Source: Streptomyces ficellus (GTDB taxonomy: Bacteria; Actinomycetota; Actinomycetes; Streptomycetales; Streptomycetaceae). From it: 64,000 nucleotides of DNA. The stretch is taken from contig NZ_CP034279.1 in NCBI RefSeq assembly GCF_009739905.1, positions 2,294,001 to 2,358,000 on the forward strand. Reading direction: 5' to 3'. Under the pieces are notes generated by a model, which saw only the letters and a program-made list of their open reading frames with translations, was not told where the DNA came from and did no database searches. This document shows, piece after piece, positions 9,469-20,309 of this stretch. The position numbers were made by a program, and so were the translations under genes. Within the stretch, counting starts at the first letter, position 1; every line of letters begins with the position of its first letter.

Positions 9469-9498
9469 CCGGGGCGGCTCCTTTCGGAACCGCCCCGG
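9469..9498 (-). terminator. Hairpin terminator of protease gene
   Basis: Arms CCGGGGCGGCTCC (9469-9481) and GGAACCGCCCCGG (9486-9498) around a TTTC loop, with one internal mismatch. It lies 50 bases below the protease stop codon. Confidence 0.7.
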
Positions 9499-9548
9499 AC
9501 GTGGCGAACATCGCATGCGCGCCGCCCGTGGGGGCGCGGTGGCGAGGG

Positions 9549-11297
9549 TCAGCCGAAGAGGTTGTACGCCTGCCAGCCGGAACCGAAGTCCTTGCGGGCG
9601 AGGAAGCCGCCCTTGCCGTTGCCCGGGTACAGCCACATCTTGCCGGCCGTGTCGCGGGCCAGGACGTCGGCGACGCCGTCGCTGTTGACGTCACCGGTGG
9701 TGGCCAGGGCGTTCATCGAGCCGAAGGCCCCGACGAGGACGGGCGCGGCCCACGGCTTGGTGGCGACGCCGGTGCCCTTGTAGAGGTAGGTCTTGCCGGT
9801 CGTGTCACGGGCGAAGATGTCGGCCTTGCCGTCGTTGGTGAAGTCGCCGTGACCGCGGATCATCGAGAACTTGCCCCAGCCGCTGCCGACGGAGACGGGG
9901 GCGTTGAAGCCACCGTTGCCGCGGCCCGGGTAGACGCGCATGACGCCGGCCGAGTCGACCGCGACCATGTCGGGCAGCTCGTCGCCGGTGACGTCACCGG
10001 GGGTGAGGATCGCCTTGTGCTTGCCCCACGCCTTGGCGATGAGCTTGGGCGTGGCGGTGCCGTACGACCAGAAGACGTCGCCGTTGGTGTAGCGGTAGAG
10101 CAGGTCCTGGGCGCCGTCCCGGTTCAGGTCGCCCTGGGTGATCAGGTTGATCGCGGACTGCTTGCCGAGGTTGAGCGTCCGGCTCATCGAGGTGACCTTC
10201 GAGGTCCAGCCGAACAGGGTGGAGTCCGAGGTACGACGCGCCAGAAGGTCGGCGGTGTGGTCGCGGTTGAGGTTGGCGTCGTCGGTACGGGCCTGGACCG
10301 GGGCGGAGTACGTGGAGAGCTTGGCGTACACGCCGTACTTGCCCTCGGCGGAGCAGTTCTCGTCGCCCCACGACACCACGCCGACGAGCTTGCCGCCGAC
10401 GACCAGGGGGCCGCCGGAGTCACCGTTGCAGGTCGTCTCGCTGGTCTCGTCGCTGCCCGTCGGCGCGGCGCCCGCACAGAGCATGTGGCCCTTGACGAAG
10501 CCGTCGGGGTACGCGGCGGCGCAGTTGGTGTCGGAGACGATGTCGGCGTCGGCGACCTTGAGGGTCGGCGAGGCACTGTTGGGGTTGGTGGAGCTGGTGC
10601 GGCCCCAGCCGTACACCTTGCCGTCCAGGCCGGACTGGTACAGCGCGCCGTCCGACGGCTGGGCGAGCGGCAGCGGCTTGACGGTGGTCGGCCGGTTCAG
10701 CGTCAGGACGGCGACGTCGTTGTCGAGGGAGTAGTCGTCGTACTGGGGGTGGTGCCACTGGCGGCTCACGCCGAACGCTTCACCGCCGTGCAGGTCCTTG
10801 CCCGTCGGCAGCTGGTCGGTGCCGACGACGACCGCGTTCTCCGGGGCGTACCACTTGATGCCCTTGACGCAGTGGGCCGCGGTGAGGATCTTCGTCGGGG
10901 CGATGACCGCACCACCGCAGAAGTAGCCGGCACCGGTGCTGTCGAAGAAGTGGAGCTGCGCCATCCAGGGAGCGGTGGAGATGGTGGTGGTCTGGCCACC
11001 GATGATGCGGGCACTGGGCGCCGCGCTCTCCACGGAGTCGTCCGGCTGCTTCACGAGGGGCCGCGAGCTCTTCACGTCGGCCTGCATCGCGTCGGCGACG
11101 TTCTCGGCCAACTCCTGCTGGGACTCGGTCTGCTCCGGCGACGGCAGCGCACTCATGCGGGGCGCCTCGTCCGCCTCGGCCGAGTCCGAGCCGCTGACCG
11201 CGATTCCGGTTCCCACCAGGGCGACGACGGCGGCCACGGCCGGCAGAGCCAGTGTCATACGGCGCCGGTGACGGCCGCCGCGCGTGCGTATCTGCAC
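9549..11297 (-). CDS. Secreted trypsin-like serine protease with FG-GAP/VCBS repeats
   Basis: Predicted exported S1 protease, 582 residues. It starts with a signal peptide (RRRMTLALPAVAAVVALVG), then a spacer to about residue 95. The trypsin domain opens with RIIGGQTTTISTAPWMAQL. The catalytic triad is visible in TAAHC, DNDVAVL and GDSGGP; the oxidised Cys pattern of trypsins is present. After about residue 340 come repeats of the type DLNRDGAQDLLYR, DVTGDELPDMVAV, DFTNDGKADIFAR and DVNSDGVADVLAR, which form calcium-binding beta-propeller blades. The propeller may bind substrate or matrix. Both sides of the gene carry terminator-like hairpins, so it is probably a single-gene unit. Confidence 0.93.
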   Translation of the reverse strand: MQIRTRGGRHRRRMTLALPAVAAVVALVGTGIAVSGSDSAEADEAPRMSALPSPEQTESQQELAENVADAMQADVKSSRPLVKQPDDSVESAAPSARIIGGQTTTISTAPWMAQLHFFDSTGAGYFCGGAVIAPTKILTAAHCVKGIKWYAPENAVVVGTDQLPTGKDLHGGEAFGVSRQWHHPQYDDYSLDNDVAVLTLNRPTTVKPLPLAQPSDGALYQSGLDGKVYGWGRTSSTNPNSASPTLKVADADIVSDTNCAAAYPDGFVKGHMLCAGAAPTGSDETSETTCNGDSGGPLVVGGKLVGVVSWGDENCSAEGKYGVYAKLSTYSAPVQARTDDANLNRDHTADLLARRTSDSTLFGWTSKVTSMSRTLNLGKQSAINLITQGDLNRDGAQDLLYRYTNGDVFWSYGTATPKLIAKAWGKHKAILTPGDVTGDELPDMVAVDSAGVMRVYPGRGNGGFNAPVSVGSGWGKFSMIRGHGDFTNDGKADIFARDTTGKTYLYKGTGVATKPWAAPVLVGAFGSMNALATTGDVNSDGVADVLARDTAGKMWLYPGNGKGGFLARKDFGSGWQAYNLFG

Positions 11298-11511
11298 TGA
11301 GTAAACCCCTTGGGTCGACCCGGCGCAGCGCGACCGCCACGCCGGAAGAATCCATGACGGTGGCGGGGCATCACTGCTGTACGGGCAGCACGCCGGAAAC
11401 CCCCCTGGTCTCGGCCGGTGCCGCGCGGTGGAATCCCCCCACGTCGATGGGGTGATGTTACGCCTGTCAAGTACAGGTTGACCAGTTGCTGGTGAGAATT
11501 CCGTGAAAAAC

Positions 11512-11545
11512 GGACCGCCCCGTCACCGAAGTGACGGGGCGGTCC
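11512..11545 (-). terminator. Intrinsic terminator of rho
   Basis: Fifteen-base perfect arms at 11512-11526 and 11531-11545 around a four-base loop. On the minus strand the stem is followed by GTTTTT. It starts 20 bases below the rho stop and is the most classical factor-independent terminator in the window. Confidence 0.88.
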
Positions 11546-11566
11546 ATCCGCTCAGTTGATACGACG

Positions 11567-13651
11567 TCAGTCGTTGCCGTTTCCGGCCGACGGGGTCGTC
11601 TTCTGGATCTGGAGCAGGAACTCGGCGTTCGACTTCGTCTGCTTCATCTTGTCGAGCAGCAGCTCGATCGCCTGCTGCTGGTCGAGCGCGTGCAGCACCC
11701 GGCGCAGCTTCCAGACGATGGCGAGCTCGTCGCTGCCGAGCAGGATCTCCTCCTTGCGCGTACCGGACGCGTCGACGTCGACAGCCGGGAAGATGCGCTT
11801 GTCGGCGAGCTTCCGGTCGAGCTTGAGCTCCATGTTGCCGGTGCCCTTGAACTCCTCGAAGATCACCTCGTCCATGCGCGAGCCGGTGTCGACCAGCGCG
11901 GTGGCCAGGATGGTCAGCGAGCCGCCGTCCTCGATGTTGCGCGCGGCGCCGAAGAAGCGCTTCGGCGGGTAGAGCGCGGTCGAGTCGACACCACCGGACA
12001 GGATGCGGCCGGAGGCGGGCGCCGCGAGGTTGTACGCGCGGCCCAGGCGGGTGATGGAGTCGAGCAGGACGACCACGTCGTGACCCAGCTCGACGAGGCG
12101 CTTGGCGCGCTCGATGGCCAGTTCGGCGACGGTGGTGTGGTCCTCGGCCGGGCGGTCGAAGGTCGAGGAGATGACCTCGCCCTTGACCGACCGCTGCATG
12201 TCGGTGACCTCTTCCGGACGCTCGTCGACGAGGACGACCATCAGGTGGCACTCGGGGTTGTTCGTGGTGATCGCGTTGGCGATCGCCTGCATGATCATGG
12301 TCTTGCCGGTCTTCGGCGGGGCCACGATCAGGCCTCGCTGGCCCTTGCCGATCGGCGACACGAGGTCGATGATCCGCGTGGTCAGCACCCCCGGGTCGCT
12401 CTCCAGGCGGAGGCGGTCCTGCGGGTAGAGCGGGGTCAGCTTGTTGAACTCCGGACGGCCCCGGCCCGAGTCGGCGGCCATGCCGTTGGCCGAGTCGAGG
12501 CGGACCAGCGCGTTGAACTTCTCGCGGCGCTCGCCCTCCTTCGGCTGGCGCACGGCACCGGTGATGTGGTCGCCCTTGCGCAGGCCGTTCTTGCGGACCT
12601 GGGCGAGGGAGACGTACACGTCGTTCGGGCCCGGCAGGTAGCCGGAGGTCCGGATGAACGCGTAGTTGTCGAGGATGTCGAGGATGCCCGCGACGGGGAT
12701 CAGGACGTCGTCCTCGGAGACCTGCGGCTCACTGCTCGCGAACTCGTCGCGGCCACGGCGGCCACGGCGGTCGCGGTAGCGGCCGCGGCGGCCGCGACGG
12801 CCGCCCTCGTCGTCGAAGTCGTCCTGCGGGCCGCCCTGGCCGCCCTGCTGGCCGCCCTGGCGCTGCTGGCGCTGGCCGCCCTGCTGGTCGTCGCCCTTGC
12901 CGCCGCGGTCGCGCTGGCGGTCGCGCTGACGGTCCCGGCGGTCGCCGCGGTCGCCGCCGCGGTCACCACGGTCGCGCTGGCGGTCCCGGCGGCTGCCCTC
13001 GGCGGTGTCGGTGGCCGTGTCGGCCTTGCCCTCGGGCTGGCCGTCGGCCTTGGTCTCGGTCCTGGCCTCCGTGCGGACCTCGGTCCGGACGTCGCCCTCG
13101 GGGCTGCCGGCGGGTGCGGTGGCACGGCGGCGGCGGCGCTCGCCGGCGGGCTGGTCGTCACCGGAGGCGACGCCCTGCTCGGACGGCGCCGAGGCCTTCG
13201 GGGAGGGCTGACCGGGAATCTCGATCTGCTGCTGCGCCACGGCCTTGTCGGCGGCCTTCTCGACGCCCTTGCCGGCCTTGTCCGCCTTGTCGGCGGCCTT
13301 GCCCGCGGGCTTGTCGGCGGCGTCCTCACCCGTACGGGCCTTGGAGGTGGCGCGCCGCTTCGGCTTCGTCTCCGCGGCACCGGCCGCGTCGGCGGTCTTG
13401 GGCGCGGAGGCGCCGCCTCCGGCCTGCGCCTCCTTGATGACCTCGATCAGCTGGCTCTTGCGCATCCGCGCGGTGCCCCTGATGCCGAGGCCTGACGCGA
13501 CCTGCTGCAGCTCGGCCAGGACCATGCCGTCGAGGCCGGTGCCGGAGCGGCGGCGCCGTGACGTGGTGCCAGTGGCAGCACCTGCGGCGGGCGCGGCGGT
13601 GTCGACACTGTTGTCGGCAGTCACGCCCATCAGATCGGTGGTGTCGCTCAC
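11567..13651 (-). CDS. rho: Transcription termination factor Rho
   Basis: Hexameric RNA-dependent ATPase and translocase. 694 residues, much longer than the E. coli protein because of the actinobacterial insert. The order is a Rho_N SAP-like domain ([13 protein letters not shown], about 40-75), a long low-complexity segment rich in Ala, Lys, Asp and Arg with [12 protein letters not shown] repeats (about 80-300), the cold-shock-like RNA-binding domain ([22 protein letters not shown]), then the ATPase with Walker A APPKTGKT, Walker [17 protein letters not shown] and the Q/R-loop region [21 protein letters not shown]. The first ATG ([10 protein letters not shown]) is used. A strong intrinsic terminator follows it. 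Confidence 0.97.
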   Translation of the reverse strand: MSDTTDLMGVTADNSVDTAAPAAGAATGTTSRRRRSGTGLDGMVLAELQQVASGLGIRGTARMRKSQLIEVIKEAQAGGGASAPKTADAAGAAETKPKRRATSKARTGEDAADKPAGKAADKADKAGKGVEKAADKAVAQQQIEIPGQPSPKASAPSEQGVASGDDQPAGERRRRRATAPAGSPEGDVRTEVRTEARTETKADGQPEGKADTATDTAEGSRRDRQRDRGDRGGDRGDRRDRQRDRQRDRGGKGDDQQGGQRQQRQGGQQGGQGGPQDDFDDEGGRRGRRGRYRDRRGRRGRDEFASSEPQVSEDDVLIPVAGILDILDNYAFIRTSGYLPGPNDVYVSLAQVRKNGLRKGDHITGAVRQPKEGERREKFNALVRLDSANGMAADSGRGRPEFNKLTPLYPQDRLRLESDPGVLTTRIIDLVSPIGKGQRGLIVAPPKTGKTMIMQAIANAITTNNPECHLMVVLVDERPEEVTDMQRSVKGEVISSTFDRPAEDHTTVAELAIERAKRLVELGHDVVVLLDSITRLGRAYNLAAPASGRILSGGVDSTALYPPKRFFGAARNIEDGGSLTILATALVDTGSRMDEVIFEEFKGTGNMELKLDRKLADKRIFPAVDVDASGTRKEEILLGSDELAIVWKLRRVLHALDQQQAIELLLDKMKQTKSNAEFLLQIQKTTPSAGNGND

Positions 13652-14032
13652 GAAGGGTCCTTCCCTGGAGCGGACGTCGGCCTTCTGGCTCGGCGACCGG
13701 TTGTGCTGTCCGACAGCGGTCCTTGATCGGTGAACCGTGCCGGGGCGGTGGTCCCGCCGGGTGCGGCGGAGAAGAAATAACGTGCTTGGGTCCGGCCCGA
13801 GGCCCCCTGCTCGGCCCGCTCCTGGGAAAGCGAGGGGTGTCGCGCGCCGGTTCCGGAGCGTGCTCGAAACTGCTCAGGCAGGCTGCTCTGGCAGTGGAGG
13901 AGGCTCCCGGAAGAACGGTGGTCCCGGATGGGGACACTCAGCACCGCGCCACAAAGACGTCGGGTGCAGATTCGAGGTTAACACTACCGGCTCCAACAAA
14001 CATTCCCCCTCTCCAACACCGGCAACCGTGTA
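13652..14032. other. Intergenic region between thrB and rho
   Basis: About 380 bases without a convincing reading frame. It must hold the rho promoter and untranslated leader, since rho is read away from thrB. I could not assign a promoter with confidence, nor see a clear terminator for thrB. Confidence 0.4.
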
Positions 14033-14950
14033 CTACGGGGCGAGCGGCAGAACGCTCGCGCCCGGGCCGTCGAGGGCCAGCCTGTTGGCGGCCCAGCCCT
14101 CGCCGGCCAGTCGCGCGACCTTGTCCGCCGTGCCGTCCTCGGCGAGCGCGAGCACCGTGGGGCCCGCGCCGGAGATGACCGCGGGAACGCCGTCCGCGCG
14201 GAGCCGGTTCACCAGCGCGACGCTCTCCGGCATCGCGGGGGCCCGGTACTCCTGGTGGAGGCGGTCCTCGGTGGCGGCCAGCAGCAGCTCGGGGCGCCTG
14301 GTCAGGGCCTCGACGAGCAGGGCGGCGCGGCCGGCGTTGACCGCGGCGTCCACGTGGGGGACGGTGCGCGGCAGCAGGCCGCGGGCGGTCTCGGTGAGGA
14401 CGGGCTTCCCGGGGACGAAAACCACCGGAACGATGGAATCGGCCGGGTCCATCCTGATCGCGCGGGCGGCGCCGCCCTCGGTCCAGGCGAGGGTGAAGCC
14501 GCCGAGCAGGCAGGCGGCCACGTTGTCGGGGTGGCCCTCGATCTCGGTGGCGAGTTCGAGGAGCGCCGCGTCGTCGAGCCGGGCGTCGCCGCCTATGGTC
14601 ACGGCGCGGGCGGCGACGATGCCGGCGCAGATGGCGGCGGAGGAGGAGCCGAGGCCGCGGCCGTGCGGAATGCGGTTGGCGCAGACGACTTCGAGGCCGC
14701 GCGGCTGCCCGCCGAGCAGGTCGAACGCCGTGCGCAGGGAGCGTACGAGCAGGTGGCTCTCGTCGCGCGGGAGGGCTTCGGCGCCCTCTCCGGCGATGTC
14801 GATGTGCAGTCCGGAGTCGGCGACCCGGACGACGACGTCGTCGTACAGCCCCAGCGACAGGCCGAGGGCGTCGAAGCCCGGGCCGAGGTTGGCGCTGGTG
14901 GCGGGGACGCGCACCCGGACGGCGGCGGCGCGGAACGCGGGACCGGCCAT
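14033..14950 (-). CDS. thrB: Homoserine kinase
   Basis: GHMP-family kinase making O-phosphohomoserine from homoserine and ATP, the substrate of ThrC. 305 residues. The N-terminal VRVPATSANLGPGFDALGLSLG, the phosphate-binding loop PHGRGLGSSSAAICAG (near residue 100) and the C-terminal GAGPTVLAL are characteristic. It is separated from thrC by about 380 bases and a hairpin, so unlike the tight hom-thrC pair it likely has its own promoter. Confidence 0.96.
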   Translation of the reverse strand: MAGPAFRAAAVRVRVPATSANLGPGFDALGLSLGLYDDVVVRVADSGLHIDIAGEGAEALPRDESHLLVRSLRTAFDLLGGQPRGLEVVCANRIPHGRGLGSSSAAICAGIVAARAVTIGGDARLDDAALLELATEIEGHPDNVAACLLGGFTLAWTEGGAARAIRMDPADSIVPVVFVPGKPVLTETARGLLPRTVPHVDAAVNAGRAALLVEALTRRPELLLAATEDRLHQEYRAPAMPESVALVNRLRADGVPAVISGAGPTVLALAEDGTADKVARLAGEGWAANRLALDGPGASVLPLAP

Positions 14951-15284
14951 CGCTCGATGACTCTCCTTGAATCTGACGACGAGGTGTCGCGTGGGTTTTC
15001 CGTGGGGGTGTTGCGAGGGTGTTCGAAGGTTCGGGGATGACGAGACGTACGAAGACCCGTGGGCCGCAGCGGCATCGACGGCGACAGCACCGCGGCATAT
15101 GCGGCGGGGCGGGTTCGGTACAGCCTATCGAAGGAAGGTTCTGTGGCGACATAGGGCGCACAGGAGGCGCACGATGCGTGTCGCGGGCGATGCCGTGCTT
15201 CCGCGCGGGACGCCGTGCGGGTTGCGATTTTCGGCCAGATTACGCAGCCGTGCGGCGGTCGCCGCCTGGCCCGTCCCGGGGCGT

Positions 15285-15316
15285 CCGGCCGGGCCCCGTG
15301 GGTGGGGTCCGGCCGG
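15285..15316 (-). terminator. Hairpin terminator of hom-thrC
   Basis: Arms CCGGCCGGGCCCC (15285-15297) and GGGGTCCGGCCGG (15304-15316) pair with one G-U wobble around a six-base loop, starting 14 bases below the thrC stop. The remaining 330 bases up to thrB (14951-15284) show no gene and presumably hold the thrB promoter. Confidence 0.78.
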
Positions 15317-15329
15317 CGCCCGGTCGCGC

Positions 15330-16388
15330 TCAGGCCAGGCCGAGCCGCTCCGCGGCGGTGGCCGCGTCGACCGGCACGGTGACCGGCTGGGGCGCTCCGG
15401 CGACCGCCCAGTCGGGGTCCTTCAGGCCGTTTCCGGTCACGGTGCACACGATCTTCTGCCCCCGGTCCACCTTGCCCTGCTCGGCGGCCTTCAGGAGGCC
15501 GGCCACCGAAGCGGCGGACGCGGGCTCCACGAAGACGCCCTCCTGCGAGGCCAACAGGCGGTAGGCGCGCAGGATCTCACGATCCGTCACCTCGTCGATG
15601 AAACCGCCCGACTCGTCCCGGGCGGCCAGCGCGTGGTTCCAGGAGGCCGGGTTGCCGATGCGGATCGCGGTGGCGATGGTCGACGGGTCCTTGACGACCT
15701 CGCCGCGCACGATGGGCGCCGAGCCGGAGGCCTGGAACCCCCACATGCGGGGCGTACGGGTGGAGACCGCGTCGGCGGCGTACTCCGTGTACCCCTTCCA
15801 GTACGCGGTGATGTTGCCGGCGTTGCCGACGGGCAGGACGTGGATGTCGGGGGCGTCGCCCAGCATGTCCACGATCTCGAACGCGGCGGTCTTCTGGCCC
15901 TCGATACGGACCGGATTGACCGAATTGACCAGCGCCACCGGGTAGTTGTCGGACAGCGCGCGGGCCAGCGTCAGGCAGTCGTCGAAGTTCCCGTCGACCT
16001 GGAGGATCTTCGCGCCGTGCACCAGGGCCTGGCCCATCTTGCCGAGCGCGATCTTGCCCTGCGGCACCAGGACGGCGGACACCATGCCCGCCCGCACGGC
16101 GTACGCGGCCGCCGAGGCGGACGTGTTGCCGGTCGAGGCGCAGATGACGGCCTGCGCGCCCTCCTCCTTGGCCCGGGTGATGGCCATGGTCATGCCGCGG
16201 TCCTTGAAGGAGCCGGTGGGGTTGGCGCCCTCGACCTTCAGGTGGACCTCGCACCCCGTGCGCTCGGAGAGCACCTGCGCGGGCACGAGCGGCGTGCCAC
16301 CCTCACGGAGCGTGACGACCGGGGTGGTGTCCGTGACCGGCAGCCGGTCGCGGTACTCCTCGATGATTCCGCGCCACTGGTGAGTCAT
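15330..16388 (-). CDS. thrC: Threonine synthase
   Basis: PLP fold-type II enzyme converting O-phosphohomoserine to threonine. 352 residues, the short class. The PLP lysine lies in [12 protein letters not shown] near residue 60; the glycine-rich phosphate loop is [13 protein letters not shown]. It begins six bases after the hom stop, so the two form an operon. The other substrate-supplying gene, thrB, follows in a separate unit. Confidence 0.96.
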   Translation of the reverse strand: MTHQWRGIIEEYRDRLPVTDTTPVVTLREGGTPLVPAQVLSERTGCEVHLKVEGANPTGSFKDRGMTMAITRAKEEGAQAVICASTGNTSASAAAYAVRAGMVSAVLVPQGKIALGKMGQALVHGAKILQVDGNFDDCLTLARALSDNYPVALVNSVNPVRIEGQKTAAFEIVDMLGDAPDIHVLPVGNAGNITAYWKGYTEYAADAVSTRTPRMWGFQASGSAPIVRGEVVKDPSTIATAIRIGNPASWNHALAARDESGGFIDEVTDREILRAYRLLASQEGVFVEPASAASVAGLLKAAEQGKVDRGQKIVCTVTGNGLKDPDWAVAGAPQPVTVPVDAATAAERLGLA

Positions 16389-16394
16389 TGCTGG

Positions 16395-17687
16395 TTACTC
16401 TCCTTCGACCCGCATGATGCTGGCGACACCGCGCACGGTGTCGAGCTTGCGCAGCGCCTCGACGGTCCCGGAGAGGGCGGCGTCGGGCGCGCGGTGGGTG
16501 ACGACGACGAGGTCCGCCTCGCCGTCCTTGCCCTGCTGGCGCACCGTATCGATGGATACGCCGTGCTCGGCGAAGACCGTCGCGACCTGGGCGAGGACGC
16601 CCGGCTTGTCGGCCACGTCGAGGCTGATGTGGTACCGCGTCACCACGTCGCCCATGGGGCTGACGGGCAGCTGGGTGTACGCGGACTCGCCGGGTCCCGT
16701 CGCTTCGTTGAGGCGGTTGCGGCAGACGGCGACGAGGTCGCCGAGGACGGCGGACGCGGTCGGCGAACCGCCGGCACCGGGCCCGTAGAACATCAGCTGG
16801 CCGGCCGCGTCGGCCTCGACGAACACGGCGTTGTAGGCGCCGCGCACCGAGGCCAGCGGGTGGCTGAGCGGGATCATGGCGGGGTGCACGCGCGCGGTGA
16901 CGGACCCGCCGTCGGCGGCGCGCTCGCAGATGGCGAGCAGCTTGATGGTGCAGCCCATGCGCTTGGCGGAGGCGAAGTCGGCGGCGGTGACCTCGGTCAT
17001 GCCCTCGCGGTACACGTCGTCGAGGCGCACGCGCGTGTGGAAGGCGATTCCGGCGAGGATGGCGGCCTTGGCGGCGGCGTCGAAGCCCTCGACGTCGGCG
17101 GTCGGGTCGGCCTCGGCGTACCCGAGGGCGGTGGCCTCGTCGAGCGCCTCGGAGTAGCCGGCCCCGGAGGTGTCCATCTTATCGAGGATGAAGTTGGTCG
17201 TGCCGTTCACGATGCCCAGCACCCGGTTGACCTTGTCGCCGGCGAGGGACTCGCGCAGCGGGCGGATCAGCGGGATGGCGCCGGCGACGGCCGCCTCGTA
17301 GTAGAGGTCCCGGCCGTGCTGCTCGGCGGCGGCGTAGAGGCTCTGGCCCTCCTGGGCGAGCAGCGCCTTGTTCGCCGACACCACGGACGCACCGTGCTCG
17401 AAGGCGGTGGTGATCAGCGTGCGGGCGGGCTCGATGCCGCCGATGACCTCGACGACGACGTCGATGTCCCCGCGTTTGACCAGGGCGGTGGCGTCGGTGG
17501 TGATGAGCTCGGCGGGGATGCCCTCACGCACCTTGGAGGGCCGGCGGACGGCGACACCGGCGAGCTCGACCGGAGCGCCGATGCGCGCCGCGAGGTCGTC
17601 GGCGTGCGTCGTCATGATGCGCGCCACCTCTGAGCCGACCACTCCACAGCCCAGCAGCGCCACCTTCAGCGGACGCGTACGCATCAT
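16395..17687 (-). CDS. hom: Homoserine dehydrogenase
   Basis: Reduces aspartate semialdehyde to homoserine for threonine and methionine synthesis. 430 residues. The N-terminal Rossmann motif is VALLGCGVVGSEVARIM; substrate and catalytic segments include SANKALLAQEG, NGTTNFILDKM and LGYAEADPTADVEGFDAAAK. A C-terminal ACT domain, DKPGVLAQVATVFAEHGVSI, suggests feedback control by threonine. Two adjacent ATGs compete as starts; GAGGTCGG lies just upstream. It is the first gene of hom-thrC. Confidence 0.96.
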   Translation of the reverse strand: MMRTRPLKVALLGCGVVGSEVARIMTTHADDLAARIGAPVELAGVAVRRPSKVREGIPAELITTDATALVKRGDIDVVVEVIGGIEPARTLITTAFEHGASVVSANKALLAQEGQSLYAAAEQHGRDLYYEAAVAGAIPLIRPLRESLAGDKVNRVLGIVNGTTNFILDKMDTSGAGYSEALDEATALGYAEADPTADVEGFDAAAKAAILAGIAFHTRVRLDDVYREGMTEVTAADFASAKRMGCTIKLLAICERAADGGSVTARVHPAMIPLSHPLASVRGAYNAVFVEADAAGQLMFYGPGAGGSPTASAVLGDLVAVCRNRLNEATGPGESAYTQLPVSPMGDVVTRYHISLDVADKPGVLAQVATVFAEHGVSIDTVRQQGKDGEADLVVVTHRAPDAALSGTVEALRKLDTVRGVASIMRVEGE

Positions 17688-17732
17688 CCGACCTCACTTC
17701 TCATACTTCTACGGTGTGGACAGTCTCACTCA

Positions 17733-17761
17733 CCGGACGGAAGTTTCTCCCTTCCGTCCGG
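17733..17761 (-). terminator. Hairpin terminator of lysA
   Basis: CCGGACGGAAG (17733-17743) and CTTCCGTCCGG (17751-17761) pair perfectly around a seven-base loop, between the lysA stop and the hom start. Confidence 0.72.
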
Positions 17762-17781
17762 ATTATGAGACATCTATTTCA

Positions 17782-19173
17782 TCAGCCGACATCGAGACGC
17801 AGAAGATCTTCCTCTGTCTCACGCCGGACGATCACGCGCGCCTCCCCGTCCTTCACCGCGACGACGGGCGGCCGGAGGGCGTGGTTGTAGTTGCTGGCCA
17901 TGGAGCGGCAGTACGCGCCCGTGGCCGGGACGGCGATCAGGTCGCCCGGCGCGAGGTCGGCCGGCAGGAACGCGTCCTTGACCACGATGTCGCCGCTCTC
18001 GCAGTGCTTGCCGACGACCCGGCTGAGCATCGGCTCGGCGTCGCTCGTCCGGGACACCAGGGACACCGAGTACTCCGCGTCGTACAGGGCGGTGCGGATG
18101 TTGTCCGACATGCCGCCGTCGACGCTCACGTACGTCCGCAGGCCGGCGAGCGGCTTGACGGTGCCCACCTCGTAGAGCGTGAACGCGGTGGGGCCGACGA
18201 CCGCGCGGCCCGGCTCGACCGAGATGCGCGGCGTCGCGAGCCCGGCGGCCGCGCACTCCCTCGTCACGATGTCGCTGAGCGCCTTGGCGATCTCGTGCGG
18301 CTCGCGCGGGTCGTCGTCGGAGGTGTACGCGATGCCGAGGCCGCCGCCGAGGTCGATCTCGGGCAGCTCGACGCCGTGCTCGTCGCGGACCTGCTTCAGC
18401 AGCCCGACCACCCGGTGCGCGGCCACCTCGAAGCCGGAGGTGTCGAAGATCTGCGAACCGATGTGGGAGTGGATGCCGATGAGCTCCAGCCCGTCGAGCT
18501 TCAGCGCCCGCCGGACCGCCTCCGCCGCCTCCCCGCCCGCCAGCGCGATGCCGAACTTCTGGTCCTCGTGCGCGGTGGCGATGAACTCGTGCGTATGGGC
18601 CTCGACGCCCACCGTCACCCGGATCTGCACCTTCTGCCGCGTGCCCAGGCCCTGCGCGATGTGCGCCACCCGGGCGATCTCCTGGAACGAGTCCAGCACG
18701 ATCCGGCCGACGCCGGCGCGCACCGCCCGCTCGATCTCCTCGGGCGACTTGTTGTTGCCGTGGAACGCGATCCGCTCGGCGGGCATGCCCGCGTCGAGCG
18801 CGGTGCTCAGCTCTCCGCCCGAGCAGACGTCGAGGTTGAGCCCCTCCTCCTTCAGCCACCGCACCACGGCACGGCTCAGGAACGCCTTGCCCGCGTAGAA
18901 CACGTCGGCGTCCGGACCGAACGCCTCCGCCCAGGCGCGGCAGCGGGCCCGGAAGTCGGCCTCGTCCAGGAAGTAGGCCGGGGTGCCGAACTCCTCGGCC
19001 AGGTCGGTGACGCTGATGCCGCCGACGGTCAGGACGCCGTCGCCGTCGCGGGTGACGGTCCGGGCCCAGACCTTCTCGTCGAGCCGGTTGAGGTCGGCGG
19101 GCGGGGCGGCGTAGTGCCCCTCGGGCAGGACATCGGCGTGACGGGGCCCGGCGGGGTGTGCGGAACGGCTCAT
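17782..19173 (-). CDS. lysA: Diaminopimelate decarboxylase
   Basis: Decarboxylates meso-diaminopimelate to lysine, the last step of lysine synthesis. 463 residues, fold type III. The PLP lysine is in [13 protein letters not shown] near residue 95; further motifs are [56 protein letters not shown] and [14 protein letters not shown] with the active-site Cys. It starts seven bases after the nrtL stop; nrtL and lysA form the upstream pair of the local amino-acid block. Confidence 0.96.
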   Translation of the reverse strand: MSRSAHPAGPRHADVLPEGHYAAPPADLNRLDEKVWARTVTRDGDGVLTVGGISVTDLAEEFGTPAYFLDEADFRARCRAWAEAFGPDADVFYAGKAFLSRAVVRWLKEEGLNLDVCSGGELSTALDAGMPAERIAFHGNNKSPEEIERAVRAGVGRIVLDSFQEIARVAHIAQGLGTRQKVQIRVTVGVEAHTHEFIATAHEDQKFGIALAGGEAAEAVRRALKLDGLELIGIHSHIGSQIFDTSGFEVAAHRVVGLLKQVRDEHGVELPEIDLGGGLGIAYTSDDDPREPHEIAKALSDIVTRECAAAGLATPRISVEPGRAVVGPTAFTLYEVGTVKPLAGLRTYVSVDGGMSDNIRTALYDAEYSVSLVSRTSDAEPMLSRVVGKHCESGDIVVKDAFLPADLAPGDLIAVPATGAYCRSMASNYNHALRPPVVAVKDGEARVIVRRETEEDLLRLDVG

Positions 19174-19180
19174 GTCTCTC

Positions 19181-20227
19181 TCACAAGTAGTCAGGGGCGC
19201 TGATGCCGAGCAGGGCCAGGCCGCCGGCCAGCACCGTCCCGGCGGCTTCGGCGAGGGCGAGCCGGGAGCGGTGGGCGGCCGAGGGTTTCTCGTCGCCGAG
19301 GGGCAGCACGGTGTGCTGGAACCCCAGGAGCGCGTCGGCGGTGACCTCCAGATGCCGGGCGACCCGGTCGGGGGCGCGGTGGCGGGCGGCTGCCTCCAGG
19401 ACGGCGGGGTGGTCGCCGAGGGCGGTGAGGAGGCGGGAGGCGGGGGCGTCGTTCTGGTGCGGGGGCGTCACGCCGGGCCGGGCTTCGTCCTTGTACGCGG
19501 TCTGGGCGTCGAGCGGGGCCTCGTCGTCGTACGCCGGGCTCATGCCGAGCTGGGCGGCGTTGCGGAGCAGGGCGCGCGCCCGGGAGTGGGCGTACCGGAC
19601 GGTGAACAGCCCGTTGGCCTCGCTCTGGGTCAGCAGCCCGTCGGGGCCGAGCGCCCGGTCGTGCGCGGCGGGCCGCAGCAGCGCCCAGCGGGCGGCGTCG
19701 GGGCCGAGCGCGAGGACGTCGTAGGTGACGGGGACGGGGCGGAGGGTGAGGGTCTCGGCGGCGCCGTCGTGGACGTCCGCGCCCTGGGCGGCGAGCAGTC
19801 CGCGTACGGCGTCGGCCCACACGGTGGCGCGTACGTCGCCGGGGTGGCTCAGCCGGAAGGCGCGCCCTTCGAGCGCGGTGCCGTGCCCGTAGCGCTCGCG
19901 CGCGTCCAGGACGTCCCGCACGAGGGCGCGGCGGCTGCGGCCGGCCAGGGTGATGTTCAGGAACCCGGGGCCGGTGATCTCGACGCGCGCGATTCCGTCC
20001 GCCTCGGCGATCCGGGGCTTCAGCACCCGGGCCACCCCGAGCGGCTCCATCCCGGCCTCGCGGGCCAGCTGGAGCGCGGCGTTGGTGGCCCAGTCCCCGC
20101 TGCCGCCCGGCCGGGGCCGCTCCACCTTGACGCGCTCGGGCACCCGCGTCAGCGCCCGCAGCGCACCTTCGCCCACCGCGCGACGCACGGCGTCCTGCAC
20201 GGTGAGCGAGAGATCGGCGGGGGTCAC
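19181..20227 (-). CDS. nrtL: ArgS-related anticodon-binding protein NrtL
   Basis: A non-catalytic relative of arginyl-tRNA synthetase found next to lysA in actinomycetes. 348 residues. It keeps the N-terminal tRNA D-loop-binding region ([26 protein letters not shown]) and the C-terminal DALR anticodon domain ([19 protein letters not shown] and onward). The aminoacylation core with HIGH and KMSKS signatures is absent and replaced by a short Arg/Ala-rich linker. It cannot be a working synthetase. Its role is unknown; tRNA binding is inferred from the retained domains. Confidence 0.88.
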   Translation of the reverse strand: MTPADLSLTVQDAVRRAVGEGALRALTRVPERVKVERPRPGGSGDWATNAALQLAREAGMEPLGVARVLKPRIAEADGIARVEITGPGFLNITLAGRSRRALVRDVLDARERYGHGTALEGRAFRLSHPGDVRATVWADAVRGLLAAQGADVHDGAAETLTLRPVPVTYDVLALGPDAARWALLRPAAHDRALGPDGLLTQSEANGLFTVRYAHSRARALLRNAAQLGMSPAYDDEAPLDAQTAYKDEARPGVTPPHQNDAPASRLLTALGDHPAVLEAAARHRAPDRVARHLEVTADALLGFQHTVLPLGDEKPSAAHRSRLALAEAAGTVLAGGLALLGISAPDYL

Positions 20228-20309
20228 GGGACAAGCGTATGGGAGGACCCGGCCAGGGGCGGAACCGGTTTCGCGATGCGGTCACGCCCGGAGCACGGTG
20301 GCCTCGGTC

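Noticed and set aside
14951..15284. Threonine attenuator leader before thrB
   Set aside because: I found no short leader peptide rich in Thr or Ile codons in front of thrB or hom.
14967..17633. 888-codon plus-strand reading frame
   Set aside because: It lies opposite thrC and hom, whose motifs are complete; the translation is low-complexity Gly/Val/Arg sequence.
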